Shown: positions 50,426 to 59,672 of the stretch, piece by piece | How positions within the stretch are numbered: position 1 is the stretch's first letter | Layout: each line of letters starts with the position of its first letter | Assembly: GCF_031846565.1 (NCBI RefSeq) | Contig: NZ_JAVRHL010000002.1 | Coordinates: forward strand, 868,001-932,000 | Length of the DNA stretch: 64,000 bases | Source of the DNA: Tropicimonas_B omnivorans | GTDB lineage: Bacteria > Pseudomonadota > Alphaproteobacteria > Rhodobacterales > Rhodobacteraceae | Direction of reading: 5' to 3' | Notes under the pieces: generated by a model | The model's database searches: none | Seen by the model: the letters and a program-made list of their open reading frames with translations, nothing else | What the model was told of the DNA's origin: nothing | Program-made: the position numbers and the translations under genes

Positions 50426-50743
50426 TCACCTCGTGAAGGCGATTATCGCGAGCGCCATGCTGATGAATGCAGGGAAAGCGGCGTTCAGCGGCATGCGGTG
50501 CTGGATCAATGTGAACGTCGCGGACAACATCACGCCGAAACCGAGCGCCGCACCGGCAAATCGGGTCGGCGGAAAGATGAGCAGCGCCGCGGTCACGAGT
50601 TCCAGCGCGCCGGTGACCCAGTGCATCCAGATGGGCAGCCCCACCAGCGCGTACCGTCCGCGAAAGGATGCGGACGATGCGAGGTTCATGACCGCGATGA
50701 CCACGAAGAACGCGGCAAGCGTGTAGATCAACAGCGATAGCAT
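50426..50743 (-). CDS. DoxX-like small membrane protein
   Basis: 105-aa membrane protein with four hydrophobic helices. RGRYALVGLPIWMHWVTGALELVTAALLIFP is a DoxX-like signature: a GxP loop, then W-x-x-G-x-x-E-L. It is convergent with iaaA, the stops being 3 nt apart. Function is unknown; DoxX-like proteins have been linked to redox processes at the membrane. No operon partner. Confidence 0.8.
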   Translation of the reverse strand: MLSLLIYTLAAFFVVIAVMNLASSASFRGRYALVGLPIWMHWVTGALELVTAALLIFPPTRFAGAALGFGVMLSATFTLIQHRMPLNAAFPAFISMALAIIAFTR

Positions 50744-51322
50744 GCGGCTAAGTACTCACGTCCTTTTCTGTACGCGGGGGCGTGCAGACAGGATCTCAAG
50801 GATGGGCTCGTTTCGGAACCTATTTCTTCATAATGTTCAAGTCACAATCGGGTGTTGAACGCTGCGGTAAATCGCTCAACTTCCGGGATTTGGTCCGGAT
50901 GAAGGCGGGGCTCGAGAGAGCGAGTCATTCAACGTGGCCTCGTTGCGGACAGCGCGGACGCGCGGAGGGAGCCTCAGCCGGACGGTGCGGCGTGTCCGAT
51001 GCTCCGCGGAGACTGCGCTTTCCGCAACGGTGAGAGCGCGGGTTGCAGATGGCAAAAGCGGGGAGCCGCGGTAAGTCGCCGGGCCGGCGGGATCGGCCTT
51101 GATTCACCGATCAGTTCTTTCCGAATGCTCGAGTGGCAGAATTTTCATTATCAATTTCGAAATGCGAACCACCCACGAGCTTCGCAATTTGACGGGAATT
51201 TTTCTCGCTACACTCGCCCATGAATTGCGAGGACGTGTCCGCGAATGGTCCTTTCAAAGATACGCAATGGCTCGGGCTTACGTTAAGGAAAATTACCGGT
51301 ATAGGCTTTCGCAGGAATACGA
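50744..51322. other. intergenic stretch upstream of the GMC oxidoreductase, AT-rich at its 3' half
   Basis: About 580 nt with no gene recognised. GTTCAA (50835-50840) and TTGAAC (50855-50860) form an inverted repeat. In the AT-rich part, AAATGCGAA (51160-51168) and TTCGCAATTT (51181-51190) form a near-perfect inverted repeat 12 nt apart. It is a plausible operator for the oxidoreductase gene that starts about 130 nt later. Confidence 0.4.
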
Positions 51323-52966
51323 ATGGCGGAGAGTTTCATGACCGGGCCGGAGCACGAGGAAACGGATATCGTCATTGTCGGGGCCGGGTCGGCGGGATGC
51401 GTCCTCGCCTCGCGGCTTTCGGTTCGGCGGGATCTGAATGTCACGGTGCTCGAAGCAGGCGGGTCGGACCGGAGCCTCTGGGTGCGCATGCCGATCGGGT
51501 ACGGCGGCGCGTTTCACCATCCAAGGCTCAACTGGCGCTACATGACGGAGCCGGATCCGGGCCTTGGCGGGCGGGCGGCCTACTGGCCGCGGGGCAAGGT
51601 CATCGGCGGGTCCTCATCGATCAACGCGATGGTCTTCATCCGGGGGCAGGCGCGGGATTACGACGCCTGGGCCGAGGCCGGCAACACCGGCTGGAGCTAT
51701 CAAGACCTGCTCCCCGCCTTTCGTCGGCTGGAGGACAATCTTGCCGGCTCCGACACGTATCGCGCGGCGGGCGGTCCGATTACGATCACCGATATCGCGG
51801 CACATGCCCATTCTCTCGGTCACGCGTTTCTCGATGCCGCGAGGCGGGCCGGGTTCAGGGACAATGCCGATTTCAACGGGGCCGATCAGGAAGGCGTCGG
51901 CTTTTACCAGATCACCACCCGCCGGGGACTGCGCTGCTCGGCGGCGACGGGGTATCTGAGGCCCGCCCTGAAACGCTCAAACCTGCGTCTCGAAACCGAA
52001 GCTCACGTCACCCGCATTCTTTTCAAGGGACACCGCGCGGTCGGCGTGGAGTATCGCAAGGGGGACCGCCTCGTGAGCTTGCGCGCGCGCCGGGAAGTCA
52101 TCCTGAGCGCCGGCGCGATCGGCTCACCGCAGATCCTCCAGCTGTCCGGCATCGGCGATCCGGAGCGACTGTCCGCCCTCGGGATCGAGACGGTGCTGGC
52201 GCGGCCGCAGGTCGGCCGGAACCTGCAGGATCATGTCGGATTCGACTTCGTCTACGAGGCGACCGTTCCGACGCTCAATTCCGTGCTCGGGCCACTCATG
52301 GCCCGGGGCATGGCGGGGCTGCGCTACGTCGCGACGCGGGGCGGTCCGCTCAGCCTGAGTGTCAATCAGGCCGGCGGCTTCGTCAGGAGCGGACCGGGAC
52401 GGGACCGGCCGAACCTGCAACTCTACTTCTCGCCCCTGTCCTACACCCGCGCGGTTCCCGGGAAGCGGCGGCTGACGAAGCCCGACAGCTTCCCCGGCTT
52501 CATGATGGGTCTGTCCAACTGCCACCCCAGGAGCCGCGGCTGGCTGCATGTCCGCTCCGCCGATCCGGCCGAGCCGCCGGAGATCCATCCGCGCTACTAT
52601 GCCGAGCCGGAGGACATGGAGGAGATGCTGGAGGGAACCGAAATCCTGCGCCGCATCGCCGCCGAAGCTCCCGTGGCGGGAGTGGTCCGCGAGGAGAAGC
52701 TGCCGGGCGCGGGCGTGACCGGGCGGGAGGACATGGCCGACTACATCCGTGCCAGATCCGGCTCCGTCTTCCATCCCTGCGGCACCTGCGCCATGGGGCC
52801 CGATCCGGCCACATCGGTCGTCGACCCCGAGCTCAGGGTCCACGGGATCGCGGGCCTGCGGGTTGCCGATGCCTCCATCATGCCGACGATCCCGGCGGGC
52901 AATCTGGGTGCGCCCTGCCTGATGATCGGCGAGCGGGCGGCGGAGTTGATCCGGGCGGTGAACTGA
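51323..52966 (+). CDS. GMC-family FAD-dependent oxidoreductase (choline/alcohol dehydrogenase-like)
   Basis: 547-aa flavoprotein. The FAD dinucleotide motif is VIVGAGSAGCVLASRLS (17-33). GGSSSINAMVFIRGQ is the GMC signature 1, REVILSAGAIGSPQILQLSGIG signature 2, and FHPCGTCAMG holds the catalytic His. It resembles choline and alkan-1-ol dehydrogenases; the true alcohol substrate cannot be read off. AGGA precedes the ATG at 51323; a second ATG at 51338 with GGAGAG 5 nt before it is as likely. Its end overlaps the convergent MocR gene by 89 nt. Confidence 0.88.
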   Translation: MAESFMTGPEHEETDIVIVGAGSAGCVLASRLSVRRDLNVTVLEAGGSDRSLWVRMPIGYGGAFHHPRLNWRYMTEPDPGLGGRAAYWPRGKVIGGSSSINAMVFIRGQARDYDAWAEAGNTGWSYQDLLPAFRRLEDNLAGSDTYRAAGGPITITDIAAHAHSLGHAFLDAARRAGFRDNADFNGADQEGVGFYQITTRRGLRCSAATGYLRPALKRSNLRLETEAHVTRILFKGHRAVGVEYRKGDRLVSLRARREVILSAGAIGSPQILQLSGIGDPERLSALGIETVLARPQVGRNLQDHVGFDFVYEATVPTLNSVLGPLMARGMAGLRYVATRGGPLSLSVNQAGGFVRSGPGRDRPNLQLYFSPLSYTRAVPGKRRLTKPDSFPGFMMGLSNCHPRSRGWLHVRSADPAEPPEIHPRYYAEPEDMEEMLEGTEILRRIAAEAPVAGVVREEKLPGAGVTGREDMADYIRARSGSVFHPCGTCAMGPDPATSVVDPELRVHGIAGLRVADASIMPTIPAGNLGAPCLMIGERAAELIRAVN

Positions 52967-54434
52967 CCGAACCTAGGAGCGCCGCGAGACGTTCGACGCC
53001 GCGGGCGAGCTCCGCCGGCGGCACCGCGCTGAAGCCCAGCGTCACCCCTTTGCGCGTCAGGGGAGCGAGGGCGAAGCGCCCGAGAGATGCCGTCGCCAGG
53101 CCGGCCCCCTCCGCCCTCCGCTCCAGCTCCGCCTCGCCCAGCCCTCCCTCGGGCAGGAAACCGACGGTGTGAAACCCTGTCTCCGTCGGGCGCACGTCGA
53201 TCCGGCCGGACAGGTGCCGTGCGCTTGCCTCGATCAGGGTGTCCCGCCGCTCGGCATACGTTTCGCGCATCCGCCGGATATGGGCGCTGAAATGCCCCTC
53301 CTCGATGAATCGCGTCACGATGGACTGCATCGCGCTGCTCACGCCGTGGGCCGTGGCGCCGAGCGCGCGCTCGAAGATATCGACGAGCGAAGGCGGCATC
53401 ACCGCGTAGCCCAGTCGCACGGCCGGGAAGAGGGCTTTCGAGAAGGTGCCGACATAGATCACGCGCCCGCCGCCATCGAGCGCCTTGAGGGGCGGCAGCG
53501 GGGACTTGGCGTAGTTGAATTCTCCGACGTAATCGTCCTCGACGATCCATGCTCCAGCCGCGCCTGCCGCCGCCAGAAGCTCGAAGCGCCTGTCGCGGGA
53601 CATGGTGACGCCGAGCGGATGCTGGTGCGCCGGGGTGACGAAGATGGCGCGGGGCGCGGGCTCCAGTGCAAGGCCCTGCGACACGTCGATCCCGTCTTCG
53701 TCCACGGGCACCGGCACGAGGCGCGCGCCGCGGGAGTAGAATGCGTTCCGCGCACCGATGGCGCCGGGGTTCTCCATCCAGACAGGCTCGCCCGGATCGA
53801 GGATCATCTCCGCGATCTGCGAGAACGCATCCTGCGCGCCGGCGAAGACGAAGACCTCTTCGGTCTCGCAGACGAGCCCGCGATTGGCGCGCAGGTGCTG
53901 GCAGATCGCGCGCCGAAGCTCGGGCAGTCCCGCCGGGTCCGGGTAGGACATGATCGCCGCACGGGCGCTGCGCCAGTACTGCGAGGAGATCCGCGCCCAG
54001 GTGGACATCGGGAAGGCATCGAACGCGGGCATGCCGGTGACGAAGGCGCGGGGAGATCCGGGGTGCGACAGGCGCGGGAAATACTGCTCGGAGGCGCCGC
54101 GGCTGAGGCTGGCGAGGCGGGGCAGCGGATCGTTTCCCGTCAGGGGAGGCGGGGCAGGTGCGAGGGAGACCTCCTCGCTGACGAACGTCCCGGCGCCGAC
54201 GCGGCTGACGATCAGACCCTCGGCGAGAAGCTGGTCGTAGACCGTGACGATGGTGGTGCGGGAGACGCCCTGATCGCGCGCGAGGATGCGCGTCGCGGGA
54301 AGCCGCGTCCCGACGGCGAGGTCGCCTGTGAGGATCATCCGGCGCAGCCCCGTCACGAGCTGCGTCGACAGCGTCGCCTTGTCCGACCGGTCGATCGTGA
54401 GGCTGGGGATCAGCGCACCGCCTGCGTGTTTCAT
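52878..54434 (-). CDS. MocR-family (GntR/aminotransferase) regulator
   Basis: 518-aa fusion of a GntR winged helix (about 15-85; LPATRILARDQGVSRTTIV) to an inactive-type class I aminotransferase domain. The PLP lysine is Lys333 in GTFSKALFP. MocR proteins sense PLP or amine metabolites. The last 30 residues are Pro/Ser-rich and unlike the family, and are encoded opposite the end of the GMC gene. The divergent operon (enolase-like enzyme, aldehyde dehydrogenase, FAD oxidase, polyamine-type transporter) is the probable target. Confidence 0.88.
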   Translation of the reverse strand: MKHAGGALIPSLTIDRSDKATLSTQLVTGLRRMILTGDLAVGTRLPATRILARDQGVSRTTIVTVYDQLLAEGLIVSRVGAGTFVSEEVSLAPAPPPLTGNDPLPRLASLSRGASEQYFPRLSHPGSPRAFVTGMPAFDAFPMSTWARISSQYWRSARAAIMSYPDPAGLPELRRAICQHLRANRGLVCETEEVFVFAGAQDAFSQIAEMILDPGEPVWMENPGAIGARNAFYSRGARLVPVPVDEDGIDVSQGLALEPAPRAIFVTPAHQHPLGVTMSRDRRFELLAAAGAAGAWIVEDDYVGEFNYAKSPLPPLKALDGGGRVIYVGTFSKALFPAVRLGYAVMPPSLVDIFERALGATAHGVSSAMQSIVTRFIEEGHFSAHIRRMRETYAERRDTLIEASARHLSGRIDVRPTETGFHTVGFLPEGGLGEAELERRAEGAGLATASLGRFALAPLTRKGVTLGFSAVPPAELARGVERLAALLGSVSSPPGSTPPPARRSSGRAHPDCPPGSSA

Positions 54435-54547
54435 GTCGGTCTCCTTGGCCTATTGGTCTCATGGCCTCCGCGAAGTGGACCTTATCGCCAGTCCGTTATG
54501 CAAGTACCAAGTACGCATGGGCCATCGGGCGTGAAGGGCGAAACCTC

Positions 54548-55657
54548 ATGCATCTCACACGGATCGAAACCTTCGCGTCGCCCTTCGTCGGCTTCGTCCG
54601 GGTCACGGACGAGACCGGGGCGACCGGCTGGGGCCAGGTCTCGACCTATCACTCCGACATCACGGTCCAGGTGCTGCACAGGCAGGTCGCGCCCTGGGTG
54701 CTGGGCATCGAGATCGAGGATCAGGACGACCTCTTCCAGACGGTGCTGGAGCGGGAGCACAAGTTCCCCGGGTCCTATATCTGCCGCGCGATCGCGGGTG
54801 TCGAGACCGCGCTCTGGGATCTGCGGGGCAAGGCTCTCGGCAAGCCGGTCGCGGAGCTGCTTGGCGGCAGCGCCGGGGTCCTGCGGACCTACGCCTCCTC
54901 CATGAAGCGGGACATCACGCCCGAAGCGGAGGCCGAACGCTTCCGGCGCCTGCGCGGGGAGTTCGGGTTCGACGCCTTCAAGTTCCGCATCGGTGCCGAA
55001 TGCGGGCGGGGGCAGGACGAGTGGGAGGGCCGGACCGAAGAGATCATCCCGGCCATCGGCCGTGCATTCGCAGACGACGGCGTGGCGCTCCTTGCAGATG
55101 CGAATTCCTGCTACGGCCCCGAGGCGGCGATCCACTATGGCCGGATGCTGGAGGACCACGGCATCACCCATTTCGAGGAGCCGTGTCCCTACTGGGAACT
55201 GGAGCAGACCGCCGAGGTCTCCGCCGCGCTCGACATCGACGTGACGGGCGGCGAGCAGGATTGCTGGATCCCGACATGGAAGCGGATGTTCGAGCTTCGG
55301 TCGGTCGACATCGCGCAGCCGGACATTCTCTATCTCGGCGGGATCGGCCGCACGATGCAGGTGGCGCGGATGGCGGAGGCGGCCGGTTTGCCGGTGACCC
55401 CCCATTGCGCGAACCTCTCGATGGTCACCCTCTTTACCATGCATCTGCTGAGGGCGCTTCCCAATGCGGGGAAGTACCTCGAATTCTCCATCGAAGGCGC
55501 GGATTACTATCCGTGGCAGGACGGCCTCTTCGTCCGGAGCCCGTTCGGAATCGAGAACGGCGAGGCGCGGGTCACGGAGGCGCCCGGATGGGGCGTCGAG
55601 ATCGCGCCGGACTGGCTGGACAAGGCGACATACCAGATGAGCGAGGCTGCGGCATGA
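54548..55657 (+). CDS. enolase-superfamily enzyme (mandelate racemase/muconate lactonizing type)
   Basis: 369-aa enzyme with a capping domain and a TIM barrel. Metal ligands are the Asp in LLADANSCY, a Glu in HFEEPCPYWE and a Glu in VTGGEQDC. FDAFKFRIGAE supplies the barrel Lys/Arg pair, and VTPHCANLSMV the C-terminal His. It abstracts an alpha-proton from a carboxylate, giving dehydration, racemisation or cycloisomerisation. The exact substrate is unknown. The start at 54548 begins MHLTRIETFASPFVG, the family N-terminus. Its stop overlaps the aldehyde dehydrogenase start. Confidence 0.88.
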   Translation: MHLTRIETFASPFVGFVRVTDETGATGWGQVSTYHSDITVQVLHRQVAPWVLGIEIEDQDDLFQTVLEREHKFPGSYICRAIAGVETALWDLRGKALGKPVAELLGGSAGVLRTYASSMKRDITPEAEAERFRRLRGEFGFDAFKFRIGAECGRGQDEWEGRTEEIIPAIGRAFADDGVALLADANSCYGPEAAIHYGRMLEDHGITHFEEPCPYWELEQTAEVSAALDIDVTGGEQDCWIPTWKRMFELRSVDIAQPDILYLGGIGRTMQVARMAEAAGLPVTPHCANLSMVTLFTMHLLRALPNAGKYLEFSIEGADYYPWQDGLFVRSPFGIENGEARVTEAPGWGVEIAPDWLDKATYQMSEAAA

Positions 55658-57141
55658 GCATCGAAGAGATGGTGGAGAGCTACCTCGGGGACGGCACGCT
55701 GCCCGATCTGCCGGACAGGCACTTCATCGCGGGCGACTGGGCCGCGCCGGTGAATGGCGGCCGGATGGAGACGTTCGATGCCGGGGCCGCGCGTCCCTTC
55801 CACGTCGTCGCGGCCGGCGACGCGGCAGATGTGGACCGGGCGGTGGCGGCGGCCGAGCGGGTTCAGCGCGCATGGGGGCGGACGAAACCCTCCGAGCGGG
55901 GCGCCATCCTGATGCGCGCGGCGGCGCTTCTGCGGCAGGAGGCGGCGCGTTTCGCGTTTGCCGAGAGCCTCGACAGCGGCAAGCCGTTGCAGGAGGCCGA
56001 AGGCGACGTCGCCGGGGCCGCGCGGGCCTTCGAGTATTATTCAGGCGCGGCGGACAAGATCGAGGGCGGGACGTTCCCGGTCGGAAGCGACCATATTGCC
56101 TACTCGCTTCCCGAGCCCATGGGCGTGACCGCACATATCATCCCCTGGAACTTCCCGATCTCGACCGCCGCGCGCGGCATCGCACCGGCCCTGGCGGCGG
56201 GGTGCACGGTGGTCGCGAAGCCCGCCGACACGACGCCCCTGACCATGCTGATGCTGGCGGAGCTCCTGGTGCGCGCCGGACTTCCGACGGGCGTATGCAA
56301 CGTGGTGACGGGTACGGGCCCGGACGCAGGAGCCCCCCTCGTTGCACACCCTGGTGTGCGTCACGTGACCTTCACCGGCTCCGTGCCCACGGGGATCGGT
56401 GTCATGCAGGCGGCTGCGAGAAATGTCGCGAGCGTGGTCCTGGAGCTTGGCGGAAAATCCCCGGTGATCGTCTTCGAGGATGCGGATCTGGACGCGGCGG
56501 CAGACGGTGTGATCGGCGCGATCTTCGAGAATGCCGGGCAGATCTGCTCGGCCGGCTCGCGCCTGATCGTCTCCCGCGCTGTTCATGGCGAGATGGTCGC
56601 GCGGGTCGTCCAGAAGGCTCAGGCCATCGAGATGGGGCACGGGCTGAGGCGTCCGGCGCTTGGCCCGCTGAATTCGGACGCGCATCTGGGCCGGGTGCGC
56701 TCCGCGGTGGAGTCGGCGCTGTCGCGGGGACGTCGCGCCACCATCGGCGGCACGGTGGCCACCGATCCCGTGACGAACGCCGGCTGGTTCTTCGCCCCGA
56801 CGATCTTCGACGATGTCCCGGCGGACGATGCGCTGGTGCAGGACGAGATCTTCGGCCCCGTCCTCTCCGTGCAAGTGGCGGAGGATGAGGCGCACGCGCT
56901 CCAGCTTGCGAACTGTACGGATTATGGTTTGGTTGCGGGGATTTACACGGCGGACTTCGGGCGGGCGCACAGGCTGGCGCGAGACGTGGATGCCGGGCAG
57001 GTCTACCTCAATGAGTATTTCGCCGGCGGGATCGAAGTGCCGTTCGGTGGCAACCGCCGATCGGGGTTCGGCCGTGAGAAGGGCTTCGCTGCGGTCCGCA
57101 ACTACCTGCGTATCAAGGGCGTCGCCGGACGGATCGGGTAG
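55654..57141 (+). CDS. NAD-dependent aldehyde dehydrogenase
   Basis: 495-aa aldehyde dehydrogenase of the betaine/gamma-glutamylaminobutyraldehyde type. IIPWNFPISTAARGIAPALAAG, the catalytic Glu in VLELGGKSPVIVFEDADLD and the nucleophilic Cys in ENAGQICSAGSRLIV are intact. The C-terminus has VPFGGNRRSGFGREKG. It overlaps the enolase-like gene by 4 nt. With the downstream FAD oxidase and polyamine-type importer it would oxidise an aldehyde released from an amine. Confidence 0.93.
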   Translation: MSIEEMVESYLGDGTLPDLPDRHFIAGDWAAPVNGGRMETFDAGAARPFHVVAAGDAADVDRAVAAAERVQRAWGRTKPSERGAILMRAAALLRQEAARFAFAESLDSGKPLQEAEGDVAGAARAFEYYSGAADKIEGGTFPVGSDHIAYSLPEPMGVTAHIIPWNFPISTAARGIAPALAAGCTVVAKPADTTPLTMLMLAELLVRAGLPTGVCNVVTGTGPDAGAPLVAHPGVRHVTFTGSVPTGIGVMQAAARNVASVVLELGGKSPVIVFEDADLDAAADGVIGAIFENAGQICSAGSRLIVSRAVHGEMVARVVQKAQAIEMGHGLRRPALGPLNSDAHLGRVRSAVESALSRGRRATIGGTVATDPVTNAGWFFAPTIFDDVPADDALVQDEIFGPVLSVQVAEDEAHALQLANCTDYGLVAGIYTADFGRAHRLARDVDAGQVYLNEYFAGGIEVPFGGNRRSGFGREKGFAAVRNYLRIKGVAGRIG

Positions 57142-57145
57142 CACG

Positions 57146-58405
57146 ATGGCCCCCGCAACGCACCCCTACTGGTGGGACACATCGCCCCTTGCGACGATCG
57201 CGCGGCCCGATCTGCCCGCCCGCGCCGATGCCGTCGTCGTGGGGTCCGGCTATACCGGGCTTCATGCCGCGCTCAGGATCGCGCGGGGCGGGCGCAGCGT
57301 GGTCGTGCTGGAGGCGGGGCGGATCGGGCATGGGTGCTCGACGCGCAACGGTGGGCAGGTCAGCACCTCCATCAAGCCGGACCTGTCCATCCTCAGGAAG
57401 CGGCACGGCGATGAGACGGCCCGCGCCATCCTCGCCGAGGGCGTCGCCTCCCGCGACTATGTCGAGGATTTCGTGCGGGAGGAGAGGATCGACTGCGACT
57501 TCCGCAGTTGCGGCCGCTTTCACGCCGCCGCCCATCCGCGCGCCTACGCCGCGCTGGAAAAAGTTGCGGACGGCGAGACGATCACCCTCGTTCCCCGCGA
57601 CCGGCAGCGCGAAGAGCTGGGGACGGACCGCTATCATGGCGGCGCCGTCTTCCACCACCATGCCGCCCTCGATCCCGGCCGCTACCACGCGGGCCTCGTC
57701 GCACGCGCAAGACAGGCGGGCGTCACGCTCGCTCCGCAAACGCCGGCATCCGCGCTCGACGAGACCGCCCTCGGCGTCACCGTCCGGACCCCCCGCGGGA
57801 CCATCGAAACCCGCGACGTCGTGCTGGCGACGAACGGCTATTCGGGCCCGCTCTCCCCCTGGCACCGCCGCCGCATCGTGCCCATCGGCAGCTACATCGT
57901 CGCGACCGAGGAGCTGGATCCTGCTCTCGTGGCGCGCCTCTTTCCGACGAACCGCATCGCCTCCGACAGCCGCCGTGTGGTCTACTACTTCCGGACGTCG
58001 CCGGACGGGCGGCGCATCCTCTTCGGCGGGCGGACGAGCGCGGGGGAGCTCGGCGCCGGCATTGCCGGAGAGAGATTGCGGCAGGAGATGGTCGCGCTCT
58101 TTCCCGAACTTGCCGAGACCGCGATCACGCACAGCTGGATGGGCTTCGTCGGCTTCACGTTCGATACGCTGCCCCATACCGGCAGCCAGGGACGCATCCA
58201 TCACGCGATGGGCTATTGTGGCTCGGGGGTCGGGATGGCGTCCTACCTCGGGATGAAGGCCGGCCTCAGGGTTCTGGGCGATGCGCGGGGCGAGACCGCG
58301 CTGATGCGGCCCGCCTTCCCGGCGCGCCCGTTCTACACCGGCGATCCCTGGTTCCTGCCAGCGTCGGTCACGACATTCCGTCTCCTCGATCGGGCCGGAT
58401 TATAA
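57146..58405 (+). CDS. FAD-dependent amine oxidoreductase (DadA/PuuB-like)
   Basis: 419-aa flavoprotein of the D-amino-acid oxidase/glycine-oxidase superfamily. The FAD motif is VVVGSGYTGLHAALRIARGG (30-49), then STRNGGQVSTS, resembling PuuB gamma-glutamylputrescine oxidase. RRIVPIGSYIVATEEL and MGYCGSGVGMASYLGMKAG close the fold. It starts 4 nt after the aldehyde dehydrogenase stop. The next genes encode a polyamine-type importer, so an imported amine is the likely substrate. Confidence 0.87.
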   Translation: MAPATHPYWWDTSPLATIARPDLPARADAVVVGSGYTGLHAALRIARGGRSVVVLEAGRIGHGCSTRNGGQVSTSIKPDLSILRKRHGDETARAILAEGVASRDYVEDFVREERIDCDFRSCGRFHAAAHPRAYAALEKVADGETITLVPRDRQREELGTDRYHGGAVFHHHAALDPGRYHAGLVARARQAGVTLAPQTPASALDETALGVTVRTPRGTIETRDVVLATNGYSGPLSPWHRRRIVPIGSYIVATEELDPALVARLFPTNRIASDSRRVVYYFRTSPDGRRILFGGRTSAGELGAGIAGERLRQEMVALFPELAETAITHSWMGFVGFTFDTLPHTGSQGRIHHAMGYCGSGVGMASYLGMKAGLRVLGDARGETALMRPAFPARPFYTGDPWFLPASVTTFRLLDRAGL

Positions 58406-58436
58406 ACTGGAATAGGTGTGCTGAAAGCGGCTTAAT

Positions 58437-58455
58437 GGACCTTGGTGCGAGGTCC
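58437..58455 (+). other. short hairpin before the binding-protein gene
   Basis: GGACCT (58437-58442) and AGGTCC (58450-58455) with a 7-nt loop, in the 128-nt gap between the FAD oxidoreductase and the binding-protein gene. No T-run follows, so it is a weak or processing structure at most. Confidence 0.3.
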
Positions 58456-58533
58456 GGCAGGTCCTCAACTATCCATCAGGGCCGCGGAAGACGGCTCGCG
58501 TCAACGAACCATGCACAACGGGAGAGACATGAC

Positions 58534-59607
58534 ATGAACCGATCAATGCGCGCCATCCTGGCGGCCTCCGCCGCCGCGCTCCTGGCCGCGCCGGCCTCCG
58601 CGGAAACGCTCCGGCTTATGACCTGGGGCAGCTACGCGCCGGAGGAGGTCATCCAGCGCTTCGAGGAGGAATATCCCGACATCGACGTCGAGGTGACCTT
58701 TTCCAACAACGAGGAGATGATCGCCAAGCTCCGGGCCACGGGTGGCACGGGGTACGACCTCGCTCAACCGAGCCACGACCGCGTCTATGCAGCGCAGGTC
58801 GAGTACAACATCTACAAGCCGCTGGATCTGTCGAAGATCGACCGCGACGTGATGACGCCGAACCTGGTGGAAGGCGTCGAGGCCAACACGACGATAGATG
58901 GCGAGGTCTATTCCGTACCGCACCAGTGGGGGACCACGGGCCTCATGGTGAACAAGGCCGAGGCGCCGGACGCCTCGACCTGGGGGGCGCTCTGCGATCC
59001 GGCCTACGAGGGCCGCACCTCGATGCGCCTGCGCCGCACGATCCTGCTCGGCATGGCCTTCGACATGGGGATGAACCCGTTCGAGCTCTACGATGACACC
59101 GAGGCCTACGAGGACATGCTCGAGCAGGTCACCGAGAAACTCATCGACTGCAAGAGCGTCATCAAGGCCTACTGGAACGGCGGGGACGACCTCTCGGCGC
59201 TGATCCTCTCGGGCGAAGTGGTCCTGTCGGAATCGTGGGATTCGACGGCATTCAAGATCTACTCGGAGAACGAGGACATCGTCTTCGTCCCGCCGGAAAC
59301 CGGTGCGCTGGCCTGGATCGACACGTTCACCATCCCGCGGGGCGGGCAGGCTGACGATGCGGCCTACAAGTGGATCAATTTCGTCCTGCGGCCGGAGATC
59401 GTCGAGCTGATGTCCGCCTCGACCGGCGCCATCGCGGCGGTGCCGAACGGGATCGAGCTTCTGCCCGAGGACAAACGCGCGGCGGTCGAGGTGGCCTTCG
59501 ACCAGTCGGACATCGACAACCTCAAGTTCTTCGCGAACATCCCGCCGGGGATCGAGGATCTTGAGGGCATCGCGCTCGAGCGGATCAAGGCCGCGTCGAG
59601 CGACTGA
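58534..59607 (+). CDS. spermidine/putrescine-type ABC transporter binding protein
   Basis: 357-aa periplasmic protein, PotD/PotF-like. The signal peptide is cut after AAPASA (about residue 23). LRLMTWGSYAPEEVIQRFEEEYPDIDVEV and YSVPHQWGTTGLMVN are family features. The 128-nt gap before it, and GGAGAG near the ATG at 58534, suggest stronger independent expression. A GC hairpin lies between it and the ATPase gene. The substrate is probably a cationic amine, not proven. Confidence 0.92.
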   Translation: MNRSMRAILAASAAALLAAPASAETLRLMTWGSYAPEEVIQRFEEEYPDIDVEVTFSNNEEMIAKLRATGGTGYDLAQPSHDRVYAAQVEYNIYKPLDLSKIDRDVMTPNLVEGVEANTTIDGEVYSVPHQWGTTGLMVNKAEAPDASTWGALCDPAYEGRTSMRLRRTILLGMAFDMGMNPFELYDDTEAYEDMLEQVTEKLIDCKSVIKAYWNGGDDLSALILSGEVVLSESWDSTAFKIYSENEDIVFVPPETGALAWIDTFTIPRGGQADDAAYKWINFVLRPEIVELMSASTGAIAAVPNGIELLPEDKRAAVEVAFDQSDIDNLKFFANIPPGIEDLEGIALERIKAASSD

Positions 59608-59620
59608 CGCGATCTGAGTT

Positions 59621-59648
59621 CGGCCCGGGGCGTGCGCGTCCCGGGCCG
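59621..59648 (+). other. GC-rich intercistronic hairpin (binding protein/ATPase)
   Basis: A 9-bp stem, CGGCCCGGG (59621-59629) and CCCGGGCCG (59640-59648), with a 10-nt loop, just after the binding-protein stop and 24 nt before the ATPase start. No T-run follows. Confidence 0.65.
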
Positions 59649-59672
59649 GTTCCACGACCGGAAAGGCCTTCC

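Noticed and set aside
50782..51341. Short plus-strand frames upstream of the GMC oxidoreductase
   Set aside because: No motif, no good ribosome site, mutually overlapping; more likely a leader or intergenic region.
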